DNA from: CAVZLD01 sp963776055
Lineage (GTDB): Bacteria > Planctomycetota > Planctomycetia > Pirellulales > Pirellulaceae
DNA length: 64,000 nucleotides
Assembly: GCA_963776055.1 (NCBI GenBank)
Contig: CAVZLD010000006.1
Coordinates: 266,512-330,511 of the forward strand
Direction of reading: 5' to 3'
In this document: positions 28,451-38,498 of the stretch, in pieces
Numbering within the stretch: position 1 is the stretch's first letter
Layout of the letters: each line of letters begins with the position of its first letter
Translations under genes and position numbers: made by a program
Notes under the pieces: model-generated
Told to the model about the DNA's origin: nothing
Seen by the model: the letters and a program-made list of their open reading frames with translations, nothing else
The model's database searches: none

Positions 28451-30902
28451 ATGAAACGGATCGTCTTGACCGCATTTTTGTCGTTGATCGCAAGTTTCTC
28501 CGACCGCCTCGGAACCTCTGCAGGTTCCGGAGCGAGGATTTGTCAGCTCCCGTCCCGCGCAGGATTGGGAGGAAGGCCTGATTTGCGGAAACGGCACGAT
28601 CGGAGCGAATGCCCTGAGCCGCCCGCTGAACGAGCGAATCATCTTTACCCATGAGCGTCTCTTTCTGCCGATGGGCGCTCCGGTGATGCCGGTCGATCAG
28701 TCGGCACGCTTGTTCGAGATCCGGCGGCTGATCGACCAGGGGCTTTACAAGCAGGCCTGCCAGTTACAGTTCCATCTCTCCGGGCAGGACGGTTTCATGT
28801 ACCCGGATTATTTTGTTCCCGCCTTGGACCTCACAATCCGCACCGAGGCGGAGGGAGAGGTCCGCGAGTATGCCCGGTCGGTGAACTTCCAGACGGGGGA
28901 AGCGACGGTGCATTGGGTCGACGACCGTGGCGTCTTCGAGAGACGCATGTTCGTCTCTCGAGCGGCGGGCGTGGCGGTGCTGCTGTTGACGGCCCCGAAA
29001 TCCGCACTCGATTGCCGGCTGGCGATGGAACCCCGGGAACCGAGCAGCGAGTTCAATTCGGATTCCGACATCAACAAACGATCCGACCAGGTTTTTCGGG
29101 AACACGTTTCTGACATCAAGAGTGCGGCCGGAGATGACTGGTTGACCTACAGCAACGGCTTTATCAAAGCTTATCCAGGTAGTGTCCACGCGCTCGAAGG
29201 CTATACGCGAGCGGTGGTGATGGGGGGGACGGCCGTGCCGCAGGACGACGGCTCACTCGTCGTTAGCGGCGCGGATCGCATCCTGCTGCTCGTCGACATT
29301 CGCTTACTATACGATCCGGAGAAATCGTTGATCGACGAAATGAAGCGATCCCTCGGACAGCTTCCTGGCGACTACGGCCAACTGCTCGATGGCCACGCGC
29401 AGCTCCACGGTGAGCTGTTCAGCCGGATGCGGCTGGACCTGGGCGGCGGCGCCGACCACCAGCGAACCACCGAGGAACTGTTGGAGCTCTCGAGCTACGA
29501 AAATCCGAATCGGGCACTCATTGAAAAGGAGTTCGATGCCGCCCGCTACAACATCATTTCGAGTACCGGCGATTTGCCGCCCACCCTGCAGGGAGTCTGG
29601 GGCGGAACCTACGTTCCCGGCTGGGCCAGCGACTTCACCCACAACGGCAATGTCCCCTCGGCGATCGCGTCGTACCTCATGGGCAACACGCCCGAGCTCA
29701 TGCTGGCCTACACGTCGTACATCGAGTCGATTGTTCCTTGGCTGGAAATCAACGCCAAGCACTTATTCGGGGCTCGTGGCGTCGTACTGCCGTCACGCTC
29801 GACTACCCACGGGTTCAACAACGCCCTCAACGCCGACTTCGCCGGCGGCATGTGGGTTGGCGGTGCTGGTTGGGCGGCCCACTTCTTCTACGACTACTAC
29901 CTCTACACGGGCGACCGGGAATTCCTCGCCGAACACGCGCTGCCGTTCATGGAAAAGGCGGCTCTGTTTTTCGAGGATTATCTGTACGAGGGACCGGACG
30001 GAAAGTTCGTCTTTTCACCGACCCAGTCGCCGGAGAACACGCCCGGCAACTCGAACTCCCAGGCATCCTTCAACGCCACCATGGATGTGGCGGTCGCCAA
30101 AGAGTTGCTCAGAAACCTGATCTCGGCCTCTCGCGAACTGGAACGAAACGAGGACAAGGTCCCTGTCTGGGAAGCGATGCTGGAGAAGATGCCGGATTAC
30201 ATGATCGACGAAAACGGCATCATCAAGGAGTGGCTCACGCCCCGGCTCGAGAACCGTGACAGCCACCGACATTCGTCACAGCTTTACCCGCTGCTCGACG
30301 GGATGCCGGAAGAGATTGCGCAGCAGCCCGGAGCTGCAAGCGGCATTCCGCAAGAGCATCGAGTACAAGCTGGACAAACACTGGAAGAACAATCAACGCG
30401 GCTTCATGTCCTTCGGATTGGTGCAGCTGGGGCAGGCGGCCACGAGCCTCGGCGAGAGTGACCTGGCCTACCATTGCCTTCGACATTTGGTGAACCGCTT
30501 CTGGCTGAATAACCTGGCCTCGATGCACAACCACCGCTCGCTCTTCAACATGGACATCAGCGGCGGCATGCCGGCCGTGATCATCAAGATGTTGGTGGCT
30601 TCCGACGTTGGCAAGATCCAGCTCCTGCCCGCCCTGCCTGCAGCCTGGCCCTCGGGCCGGATCGAAGGCGTGCTGTGCCGAGGGGCAATCGAGATTCAGA
30701 GCCTGCAGTGGGACGGAAAACAGATCGCGGTCACGCTGCGTTCCGACCGGCCCCAGAACATCATCCTGGAATTGCCCTTCCAGATCGCTCAACTCTCCGT
30801 CATCGACGGGGTGGCCAGGGTGAGCCCCGCGGATCTTGCCAACCAGCGCACGATCACACTCCCCAGCGGTCGTCGGTGTCGATGGTGATTCAGCTGCAAT
30901 GA
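28451..30902 (+). CDS. GH95 family glycoside hydrolase (alpha-L-fucosidase type), frameshifted
   Basis: Secreted enzyme expected to release alpha-1,2-linked L-fucose, or L-galactose in some members. The signal segment MKRIVLTAFLSLIASFS is followed by a frame slip near 28505 into VSSRPAQDWEEGLICGNGTIGANAL, the family's N-terminal beta domain. In the (alpha/alpha)6 barrel, DFTHNGNVPSAIASYLMGN carries the Asn-x-Asn pair that activates water in characterised GH95 enzymes. SPTQSPENTPGN carries the Glu equivalent to the general acid, and FNMDISGGMPAVIIKML a later conserved Asp. The slip near 30325 leads into AFRKSIEYKLDKHWKNNQ..LLPALPAAWPSGRIEGVLCRG. A final slip near 30870 would end the protein as SVSMVIQLQ at 30902 instead of 30888. 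The domain order is complete apart from the indels. Confidence 0.85.
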
Positions 30903-30988
30903 CGGATCGCAGTTGACAGAATCAGCAGAAGCCTCGTCCCCAGGGTGGGGCTTGGAAATGCGCTCGAATGGGAACGGGAGGTCATCCA

Positions 30989-33058
30989 ATGAAAACCAGT
31001 ATTCTCCTGATGTGTGTCCTCTTGGTCAGTCCCCTCGGTACCTTGGCTGTCCCCGAGACTTGTGCCGAGACCGCTCGAGAGATCCTGTTGAAGCGAGCGG
31101 AGTCGCGACTGCGGGCCATCTACGATCAAGACGAGTTTCGCGCCAGACGGTTTCGTGCCGAATGGCTTCCGGATAGCACGGGGTACACGGTCCTGGAGTC
31201 ACTCCCCGGTGGAAACGACCAGGTACGGGTGCGCTACGATGCCGCCAGCGGCAAACGCACCGTGCTGGATGCACCGCAAGAAGAAACGTCCGCCCGATCC
31301 AGCAGCGTTTCGCCGGATGATCAGAGCGTCCTGTTCGTCGAACAGGGGAATCTGTACGTGCGCGATCGGAATCACGACGGCAGAATTCGCCTCACCCGCG
31401 GTGTAGCCGAGAGCGCCGTTTCGCACGGGCGGGCAGTCTGGAGCCCCGATGGAAAATGGATCGCCTTCGTACAGTCCGACGAATCCGAAGTGAGGCTCAG
31501 GCCGTTTCTTGTTCCAGGCGACCCGACGTATCCCGAAGTCAAGGAGGTCCGATTTGCCAGAGTGGGTGAGGCCATCCCGACGCTGCGTGTCGGTGTCGTG
31601 GACGCCCAGGGAAAAGAGACGCGCTGGCTCTCGATTTCCATACCCGCTGAGGGTTACTATCTGGGGCAGGTCGAATGGGCTGGAAACTCGCATGAACTGC
31701 TGATTGAAAAGCTGAGCCGATTCCGGAACGAGCGCGAGTTCCTTCTGGCCGACATTCACACCGGTGCGATCCGCCGCATCTTCCACGATTTCGATTCGGC
31801 CTGGGTCGTTGCCAGCTACGGCACGAATGCCGGGCTGACTTGGATTCGCGACGGCCAAGCGTTCATTGTGCTCAGCGAAAAGGACGGTTGGCGGCACGCC
31901 TATGTTAACTCGCGCGACGGCCAGGAAGTGATTCTTCTGACGCCCGGCCCTTACGACATTATCGAACGTGCCGTCGTGGACGAGGCAGGAGGCTGGTTCT
32001 ATTACTACGCCTCGCCCGACAATGCCACGCAGAAGTATCTCTACCGAGTACGCCTGGAAGGGTCCGCCGAGCCTGAACGAGTCACGCCCACGGATCAGCC
32101 CGGTACCCACGACTACGATTTCTCCCCGGATGCCAAGTGGGCGTTCCACACCTACTCGACTTTCGACACACCGCCGATCACGGAACTTGTCCAGCTGCCG
32201 GAACATCGGGTCGTGCGCATGTTGGAAGACAATCAAGAACTACGCACAAAGATGGAGTCGTTGATTGTCCAGCCAACCGAGTTCTTTCAGCTCGAAATCG
32301 GCGACGGCATCGTTTTCGACGCGTGGATGATCAAGCCAGGCGACTTCGATCCTTCGAAAAAATACCCCCTGTTCGTCTACGTGTACGGAGAACCGCACGC
32401 CCAGACCGTGCTGGATGCGTGGGGGCGGGTCCAAGCGGACTATCATCGCCTGATCGCGGATCTCGGCTACCTGGTCGTTTCCTTCGACAATCGGGGCACA
32501 CCGGCACCGAAGGGGGCCGCGTGGCGGCGGGCTATTTTCGGCAGCCTCGGTCCGCTCTCGACGGAAGAGCAGGCGGCGGCGGTGAAAGAGCTCGCCCGCA
32601 ACCGCCCGTATGTCGACCTGTCTCGGGTGGGCATCTGGGGTTGGAGTGGTGGCGGCTCGAACACGCTGAATGCGATGTTCCGCAAACCGGATGTCTATCA
32701 CGTCGGGATCGCCGTGGCACCCAAGCCGCAACCACATCTCTACAACGCCTGGTTCCAGGAGATCTATATGGAGACCCCTGAAACGAATCCGGAGGGATAC
32801 CGCCGGGCCGCACCGATCAACTTTGCGGAGGGCTTGGAGGGAGACCTGCTGATCATTCACGGCACGGGCGAGACCAACACTCATCTTCAGATCACCGAAG
32901 GGCTGGTGGACCGCCTGATCGAATTAGGCAAGCATTTCGACTACATGGCGTATCCCCACCGTGACCACGGACTCCGCGAAGGCCGTGGTACTGCGGTACA
33001 CCTGCGGATGCTCATGGCGCGGTACCTGATCGAGCACCTTCCGCCTGGTCCGCAATGA
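30989..33058 (+). CDS. secreted S9 (DPP IV-type) prolyl peptidase with Glu at the triad acid position
   Basis: A 689-residue secreted serine peptidase. The signal peptide ILLMCVLLVSPLGTLAVPET is followed by the DPP IV beta-propeller: AEWLPDSTGYTVLE, SSVSPDDQSVLFVEQGNLYVRD, AVWSPDGKWIAFVQSDE. The catalytic domain has WMIKPGDFDPSKKYPLFVYVYGEPHAQTV and DNRGTPAPKGAAWRRAIFGSLG. The nucleophile elbow is GWSGGG with Ser553, and the His is His660 in PHRDHG. The segment that normally reads HG..DDNVH is HGTGETNTH, placing Glu628 where DPP IV has Asp708. Spacing 553-628-660 matches DPP IV (630-708-740) closely. ATG 30989 follows GGGAGG. Its position after GH95 suggests use on peptides or glycoproteins (inference). 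Confidence 0.88.
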   Translation: MKTSILLMCVLLVSPLGTLAVPETCAETAREILLKRAESRLRAIYDQDEFRARRFRAEWLPDSTGYTVLESLPGGNDQVRVRYDAASGKRTVLDAPQEETSARSSSVSPDDQSVLFVEQGNLYVRDRNHDGRIRLTRGVAESAVSHGRAVWSPDGKWIAFVQSDESEVRLRPFLVPGDPTYPEVKEVRFARVGEAIPTLRVGVVDAQGKETRWLSISIPAEGYYLGQVEWAGNSHELLIEKLSRFRNEREFLLADIHTGAIRRIFHDFDSAWVVASYGTNAGLTWIRDGQAFIVLSEKDGWRHAYVNSRDGQEVILLTPGPYDIIERAVVDEAGGWFYYYASPDNATQKYLYRVRLEGSAEPERVTPTDQPGTHDYDFSPDAKWAFHTYSTFDTPPITELVQLPEHRVVRMLEDNQELRTKMESLIVQPTEFFQLEIGDGIVFDAWMIKPGDFDPSKKYPLFVYVYGEPHAQTVLDAWGRVQADYHRLIADLGYLVVSFDNRGTPAPKGAAWRRAIFGSLGPLSTEEQAAAVKELARNRPYVDLSRVGIWGWSGGGSNTLNAMFRKPDVYHVGIAVAPKPQPHLYNAWFQEIYMETPETNPEGYRRAAPINFAEGLEGDLLIIHGTGETNTHLQITEGLVDRLIELGKHFDYMAYPHRDHGLREGRGTAVHLRMLMARYLIEHLPPGPQ

Positions 33059-33187
33059 GCTCCCGCTGGTACCGTTTTGACAACGGATCGACGACCATCA
33101 AGACACAATTCATCCCATTGCTTGTGCCGTCGATCCGTGGGCGTAAACTGGAATCGTTACTCGCTGTCGTTCGACAGCAGGCGATCG

Positions 33188-34528
33188 TTACACGGTAGGC
33201 TGTTCGAATCCCTTGCGGGCGGGCCGCGTCAGCATGGAGCTTGCTTCTTCGTCGTCGATGATCGTCTCCGTATCGGGATCCCATTTCAGATTGCGCCCCA
33301 GCAAACGGCCGAGGTTCAGCAGGTGGCAAATCGTGGCGCTGCGGTGGCCAATCTCGATATCCGCGATGGGACGCTCGCCCGAGATGCAGCAGTCCAGCCA
33401 ATTGCCAACATGGCTTTCATTTTTGCGCGGATGCTTGGCGAGCAGATCGATGGCGAGTTCTTTGGGATTCGAGCCCAAGGCACCGCGAAAGACTTCCATT
33501 TTCGCCTGGTCGCCAATGAAGAGCCCGCCGCCGCGGTTGGCCTTGTCCAAGCGGACGACGATGCCGCTCGCGTAACGATAGCTCAGCCGCGGTTGGGCAC
33601 AGATTCGGTTGCCGCGTTCTATCGATTCGGGCTTGTCATACGTCGGCATCTGTAGGGCGTCGCCATCGACCATGATTTCGGTCGGGCCGGTAAGTTCGGT
33701 TCCCAAGGCCCACTGGATTTGGTCAAAGCCATGCGTCCCCCAGCCGGTCATTTCGCCACCGCTGTAAGGGCGGAATGACAGCCAGCCCGGATTGCCGCGG
33801 GGCTTGTAAAGCTCTGCGTGATACGGGACGACTTCGTTGGGGCCGCACCACATTTCCCAATCCAGGCCCTCGGGGACTTGCTGAGCGGGCAAGTTGCACA
33901 ACCAGGGGCTCTCGTAGTTGGCCGCGTACACTTCCTGGATTTCGCCCAAGCCGCCGTTGCGGATGAACTCGCAGCCGATGAAGTTCTCGCGCTGCGATCT
34001 TTGATGCGAACCGACCTGGAACGTGATACCGGTGCGGCGGGCCGCTTCCACCATTAAGCGGCCTTCCGGAATAGTCAGCGACACCGGTTTCTCCGCGTAG
34101 ATGTGCTTTCCCGCCAGCGCGGCACCGATGCAGATATTCGCGCGCCAATGCTCGGGCGTGGCCGTGACGATCGCGTCGACGTCTTGGCGGTCGAGCACCT
34201 TTCGATAATCCTGGTACACCTCCTCGGCACCGTGTCGTTTGGCAATTGCTTCGCCTCGCGGTCGATTCACGTCACAAACGCAGATGGCCTGTGTCCGCGG
34301 ATCACGTGCCGCTTGCGCGAACACCGCCGACCCTTGACGTCCGACACCGATCCCCGCGAGCGTGATTCGGTCATTCGCACCGGGGCGATCTCCCTGCGCG
34401 AGAGCCGAACGAGGGATGATGGAGGGGAATCCCCATCCGAGCCCGATCGCGGATGCGGCCGCGGTCTTGCCCAGGAAGTGCCGTCGTGTCACGCCAGACT
34501 TTGTGCTCTTCTTTTTTGTGTTGTCCAT
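33188..34528 (-). CDS. Gfo/Idh/MocA family oxidoreductase with Tat signal
   Basis: A 446-residue exported NAD(P)-dependent oxidoreductase-like protein. The Tat signal is TRRHFLGKTAAASAIGLGWGFPSIIPRSALA. The Rossmann motif ITLAGIGVGRQGSAV is canonical, and IVTATPEHWRANICIGAALAGKHIYAEKPVSLTIPEG holds the family Lys. The C-terminal domain includes GEMTGWGTHGFDQIQWALG. ATG 34528 is adopted; an upstream in-frame ATG at 34543 adds five residues. It lies 36 bases downstream of the isomerase/epimerase gene, so the two are likely one transcript read from the control region at 35394-35628. Sugar substrate unknown. Frame intact. Confidence 0.9.
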   Translation of the reverse strand: MDNTKKKSTKSGVTRRHFLGKTAAASAIGLGWGFPSIIPRSALAQGDRPGANDRITLAGIGVGRQGSAVFAQAARDPRTQAICVCDVNRPRGEAIAKRHGAEEVYQDYRKVLDRQDVDAIVTATPEHWRANICIGAALAGKHIYAEKPVSLTIPEGRLMVEAARRTGITFQVGSHQRSQRENFIGCEFIRNGGLGEIQEVYAANYESPWLCNLPAQQVPEGLDWEMWCGPNEVVPYHAELYKPRGNPGWLSFRPYSGGEMTGWGTHGFDQIQWALGTELTGPTEIMVDGDALQMPTYDKPESIERGNRICAQPRLSYRYASGIVVRLDKANRGGGLFIGDQAKMEVFRGALGSNPKELAIDLLAKHPRKNESHVGNWLDCCISGERPIADIEIGHRSATICHLLNLGRLLGRNLKWDPDTETIIDDEEASSMLTRPARKGFEQPTV

Positions 34529-34564
34529 CTGAAATCTCACCATTTACGAAACGGAATCTTCGCC

Positions 34565-35393
34565 CTATCCGATGATTGACTTGAGGTGCTCAATGCTCGC
34601 GCGCGGCCTGGTCCAGAGTTCCGCACTCAACACTTAACACGAGGTCCTGGGGTACCGAACGGCAGGTGTTGACGATTCGTTGCCAGTCGATGACGCCGTC
34701 ACCGCACGCACACCCGACCGCGGTACCCATCACTTTACCTCTTTCGGCATCCGATTGCTCTACCGAAATGTCCTTGGCATGAATGTGAATCACGCGGTCT
34801 TTGATACGTTCAAACCATTCATGCGGGTCTTCGCCACCCAGATACGCGTTGCCGGTATCAAAGTTCGCACCCAGATTGGGTGAATCGACCAGGTTGAGAC
34901 AGCGGTCGTAAAGTTCGGGTTTGAGCGAATACGTCTGATGCATCTCGAAGCCGATCTTGATGCCGCGTCGCTCGCATACCTTCAGTGCTTCCTTGAGTGA
35001 ATAGCGGATCAGCACGAAGTCTTCTTCCATGGTCGTCCACGTTTGCTTGTGGCCTTCGTGCGTGTTGATGATCGGAGCACCGGCCTCCGACGCGAAGCGG
35101 GCGGCCTGCTTCAAATACTCGACCGCGATCTCGGGTTTGGACGCCTGGCTGTGCGAGGAAAACGCCGACAATTGCAGGCCGCGCTTCTCCACTTCGTCTC
35201 GCACTCGAAAAGGATCATCCAACATCGAGACGCTGTGAAAGTACCTTGCCTCACTGAGCAGTTCCCGTCCCCAGTGCACCATCGGCTCGATGTACTCGTA
35301 GCCGAGGTCAGCAGCGAACGCGACGCCCCACTCGAAAGATTTGTGCGATGTCCGAATTGCTTCAAGGTTCAACCCAATACCGACCTTGCCCAT
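34565..35393 (-). CDS. sugar phosphate isomerase/epimerase (xylose isomerase-like TIM barrel), frameshifted at C-terminus
   Basis: AP endonuclease 2-type TIM barrel, cytoplasmic. It opens with MGKVGIGLNLEAIRTSHKSFEWGVAFAADLGYEYIEPMVHWG. The metal-ligand candidates are the Glu and His of INTHEGHKQ, Glu in IGFEMHQTY, Asp in GANFDTGNAYLGG, His in VIHIHAKDIS, and Glu in VLSVECG near the end. The frame slips near 34605 in a GCGCGC run. The other frame ends as ASIEHLKSIIG at 34565, a normal tail, against REH at 34590. ATG 35393 follows GAGAG. Probably co-transcribed with the Gfo/Idh/MocA gene, and oriented away from the XylR-type regulator, which is its likely controller. Confidence 0.85.
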
Positions 35394-35628
35394 GAACACT
35401 CTCTCTTGCTGAATTTGTTAACACAAAGTGAACCCGAGAACGCCTGATCGACCGTGCTCCGGAAGTTTAATTCTTGGTGCGCGTGGAGTCATTGACGCAT
35501 GTTGCCAAAATAATGGTAGAATCTTGTCAGGTCCGCTGGCGTCGTGCTGTGCGCCGGTTTCCTTGTCGCGTCACGTCGTTGGGGGGCTGCCTTTCCTTTC
35601 GATTTGCGTAGGACGGTAGTGCACGAAT
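35394..35628. promoter_or_regulatory. divergent control region of isomerase/oxidoreductase genes and XylR-type regulator
   Basis: The only gap between two divergent transcription units. It is relatively AT-rich around 35460-35525. The arrangement suggests binding by the neighbouring regulator, but I could not identify an operator or promoter boxes with confidence. Confidence 0.4.
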
Positions 35629-36810
35629 ATGGCGAAGCCGAAGCAGGTCCTGCTGCTGATCGAAACGTCTCGGGTGTTCGGCCGCGGCATCATGAATGGG
35701 GTTTCGCGGTACGCCAAAGAACACGCCAATTGGGTGTTTCGTTTCGAAGATCGCGGCATTCTGGAAAGCCTACCCGCGTGGCTGCGTGATTGGCAAGGCG
35801 ATGGGGTGATCGCCCGCAGTCCCACGCCCTCCCTGTCCGAGTCCATCGCGGACTTTGGCTGCCCGGTTGTCGAGTTGCTTGGCGACGGCCGGACTTCGAT
35901 CGCCGAAGTGCGGACGGATGAAGCCTTGTCAGCACAAATGGCGATTGATCATTTGACCCAGCAAGGTTACGAGCATCTGGCGTTCTATTCGTTCGCTACC
36001 TCGTGGTGGTCCAACGCACGCCGCGACGCGTTTGAGCAAGTGGTGCGATCGCGCAAGCTTTCCGGGCACGTGTTCCCCGGCGCTTACAAAGGGTCCAACA
36101 AGCCTTATCCCATGTGGCGGAAGGCGTACCAGCAGTCGCTCGATCGGTGGCTGGATCGTTTGCCCAAGCCGGTCGCGATTTGGACGGTGGCGGATTCGCA
36201 GGCAATCCGGATTTTGGAAATGTGTCGACAGCGGCATTTGCATGTTCCGTCGGAGGTGGGAATCCTGGGGACCACGAACGACGAAATCGTGTGTGGCTTG
36301 TTGTCGCCATCTTTGTCTAGCATCGATCTCAATGCTGCCGAGGTTGGGTATCGGGCCGCGGCGCTCTTGGATCAAAAGATGCGTGCTCGCGTACCGAAGA
36401 GATGGCGGCGTGCCAACCCTCCCGTCCTCATTCCGCCCCAGGGGGTCGTTGCGCGAGAATCCAGCAATCGCATTGCGATCCTCGACCCTGAACTGCACCA
36501 AGCGATGCAAATGATTGATCGGGAGGCGGCGAAGGGGCTGACCGTCGAAGCGATCGCCGAAGAGCTGTTGTTGTCGCGCAGTACTCTGGAGCGACGTTTT
36601 CGCGAGACTCTCAAATGCACACCGGCCGAAGCGATCAGCCACGCGCGGGTGGAACGCGCCAAGAAACTGTTGCTGGAAACCACGTGGCCGGTCAGCAAAA
36701 TTGGCAGCCGAGTGGGATTTTGTTCGCCCGAGAATTTCGTTCGGTTCTTTCGCCGGATCGTGGGGCAGACGCCACGGCAATACCGTAACGACTTGCACGG
36801 CGAAGATTAG
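35629..36810 (+). CDS. XylR-type AraC family transcriptional regulator
   Basis: A 393-residue cytoplasmic regulator. Residues 1-270 form a LacI/periplasmic-binding-like sensor: QVLLLIETSRVFGRGIMNGVSRYAKEHANW at the start, IADFGCPVVELLGDG, QQGYEHLAFYSF, and EVGILGTTNDEIVCGLLSPSLSSIDLNAAEVGYRAAALLD. The last 100 residues are the AraC DNA-binding domain with two helix-turn-helix units (LTVEAIAEELLLSRSTLERRFRETLKCTPAEAISHARVERAKKLLLETTWPVSKIGSRVGFCSPENFVRFFRRIVGQTPRQYR). This is the XylR architecture, which responds to a sugar ligand. Divergent from the sugar isomerase/epimerase gene it probably controls. Frame intact. Confidence 0.93.
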   Translation: MAKPKQVLLLIETSRVFGRGIMNGVSRYAKEHANWVFRFEDRGILESLPAWLRDWQGDGVIARSPTPSLSESIADFGCPVVELLGDGRTSIAEVRTDEALSAQMAIDHLTQQGYEHLAFYSFATSWWSNARRDAFEQVVRSRKLSGHVFPGAYKGSNKPYPMWRKAYQQSLDRWLDRLPKPVAIWTVADSQAIRILEMCRQRHLHVPSEVGILGTTNDEIVCGLLSPSLSSIDLNAAEVGYRAAALLDQKMRARVPKRWRRANPPVLIPPQGVVARESSNRIAILDPELHQAMQMIDREAAKGLTVEAIAEELLLSRSTLERRFRETLKCTPAEAISHARVERAKKLLLETTWPVSKIGSRVGFCSPENFVRFFRRIVGQTPRQYRNDLHGED

Positions 36811-37129
36811 AACGTCCATTCCGCCCGTGCCCTGTCCGACCAGGTGCAACGGAGACACCTCGCCGATGGCTCCACTCGCGAACGCAAGCATCGGGCGGTC
36901 ATTGGTTGGCGATGTTCCAGGTACAACCAGCTGCAAGCGGAATACAGCCAGACACAGCAGATTCCAGCAGCAGGCATTCCTACTCGCCGCATACGAGCGA
37001 GCAACAGATTCGCGATAAGGATGCAATGTCCGGTATTATGGAGAAGACGGGGGAGGGGACTGGTAGGAAACGGTGACGTCCCATGTCACTATCAGTAGGC
37101 GTTGCGCACACGTTGGCAGGAGCATACCC
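36811..37129. other. intergenic
   Basis: No gene or repeat is recognisable between the regulator and the next reading frame. Confidence 0.45.
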
Positions 37130-37951
37130 ATGGCGACCGATGGGAACGCTGATTCGGAGAAAACACTACCGTGCAGGGAATGCTGGGCGAATTGTGGTGT
37201 CGAGCCTGACGAGGAGATGCGAGAAATCGACCAATGGGAAGACGGACTCTCGCCACTTCCTGAGAATATTGCGCGTGTCCGAAAGCTGATTTCGACTCTC
37301 GAGCTATGCCATCACAAGGCCGACCGCTGGGTGACGAATATTGTCGTGGCGATCGGCGAGGGAGATACATGCAAGGGGCTCGGCACTCGAATGGCCGGTG
37401 AACTCCATCCGGCGGAGCGTGACTGGATCAACGCATGTGCGGCGCTTTCCGCCTGGTGTGCCGGACAACCGGCCGCTTCCGCCAAGATCAAGCTCGGCGG
37501 CCGATCCGCGAGCCATCTGTTGGGTAAGCTCGGCAAACGCACGGCCTGCAAGGAGTGGCAGGTTCAGCGCGTGGTGGAACGTATTCGCGAGTTCATCGGC
37601 TGGCCTCGCGCGATGCTGCATGATGATGCAGTGTACGTTTTCATGGAGGAGTGTGGTGCTGATTGGGAGCCACGGGGCGATGCCAAATGCCCCGAGTACT
37701 ATCGTGAGCACGAAGAGTTCTGGAAGCAGACCATCCAGACTCGCATCCACGATACTGTGAATGGCGAGGCGGGTGATATCTCTTTGGCGGTGGCCATCGA
37801 CTTGATGTTCCCATGCAACTGGAACTTCCTTGAAAACCTCCGTGTTGTTCTCGGTGCCATCGGGGGTGAGTTGCACACGGCTCAGCCACTCGCCGTCTGC
37901 GCGGAACCTACGGAATGCTCCAGTGTGCGAGCGTATGCAAACCGTCTGTAG
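37130..37951 (+). CDS. hypothetical protein
   Basis: A 273-residue soluble protein that I do not recognise. ATG 37130 follows GGCAGGAGC and gives a hydrophilic N-terminus with a Cys pair (LPCRECWANCG). Helical segments rich in Trp and Cys follow (LELCHHKADRWVTNIV, ERDWINACAALSAWCAG, WQVQRVVERIREFIGWPRAMLHDDAVYVFMEECGADW). There is no signal peptide or membrane helix. A coding-looking stretch in another frame (RMQTVCRTLQYCLQNQR..VLLELLEEINASQRWLVASLDKTI) runs to 38096, so the true C-terminus may lie there after a slip near 37900. Confidence 0.5.
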   Translation: MATDGNADSEKTLPCRECWANCGVEPDEEMREIDQWEDGLSPLPENIARVRKLISTLELCHHKADRWVTNIVVAIGEGDTCKGLGTRMAGELHPAERDWINACAALSAWCAGQPAASAKIKLGGRSASHLLGKLGKRTACKEWQVQRVVERIREFIGWPRAMLHDDAVYVFMEECGADWEPRGDAKCPEYYREHEEFWKQTIQTRIHDTVNGEAGDISLAVAIDLMFPCNWNFLENLRVVLGAIGGELHTAQPLAVCAEPTECSSVRAYANRL

Positions 37952-38498
37952 AACCCTGCAATACTGTCTGCAGAATCAACGGTCGGAGGAGGGCGTCGAT
38001 CGTGTGCTGCTGGAACTGCTGGAAGAAATCAACGCTTCGCAGCGGTGGCTCGTGGCTTCACTCGACAAGACGATCCGATTGCAGCTGGGATGGTAATCAG
38101 CACGCTGCGGTAAAGGGGGCCATCGAACTTCGGCGCGAATGGTAGTACACCAATTCGGGACGGCAGCGCCCGTGTGGAGCGCGTCCTAACCTTCAGTGGT
38201 CCGGAGGAAAGGATCATCTGATGCGGAATTCACCCCGTTGATGTCGGCGTTATCTTGGTGCGGTCTCAGCCAGCATCTTGGCAGCAGGCCCTAGATCTGT
38301 ACAAAATCGGAAGGGCCGCTCCATCCGCATAATGCTGACAGCAACTTTTGTTGCGTTCCCCCGCCGATCCGAGAAGGGTGGTCAAAGCTTTGACAGAATG
38401 GCTTGTGCCGATTAGGTTAAAACTCAATATTCGCGTCGTTTGCGACGCCGCACGGGCAAGACAACGGGACAGAGAATCAGACAACTTTGAGGTGAAAC
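37952..38498. other. gene-poor stretch
   Basis: The first 145 bases may be the slipped 3' end of the preceding gene, to 38096. The rest shows no gene or repeat that I can support. Confidence 0.4.

Noticed and set aside
35929..37026. Minus-strand open frame opposite the XylR-type regulator
   Set aside because: Shadow frame; the plus strand has complete sensor and AraC domains.
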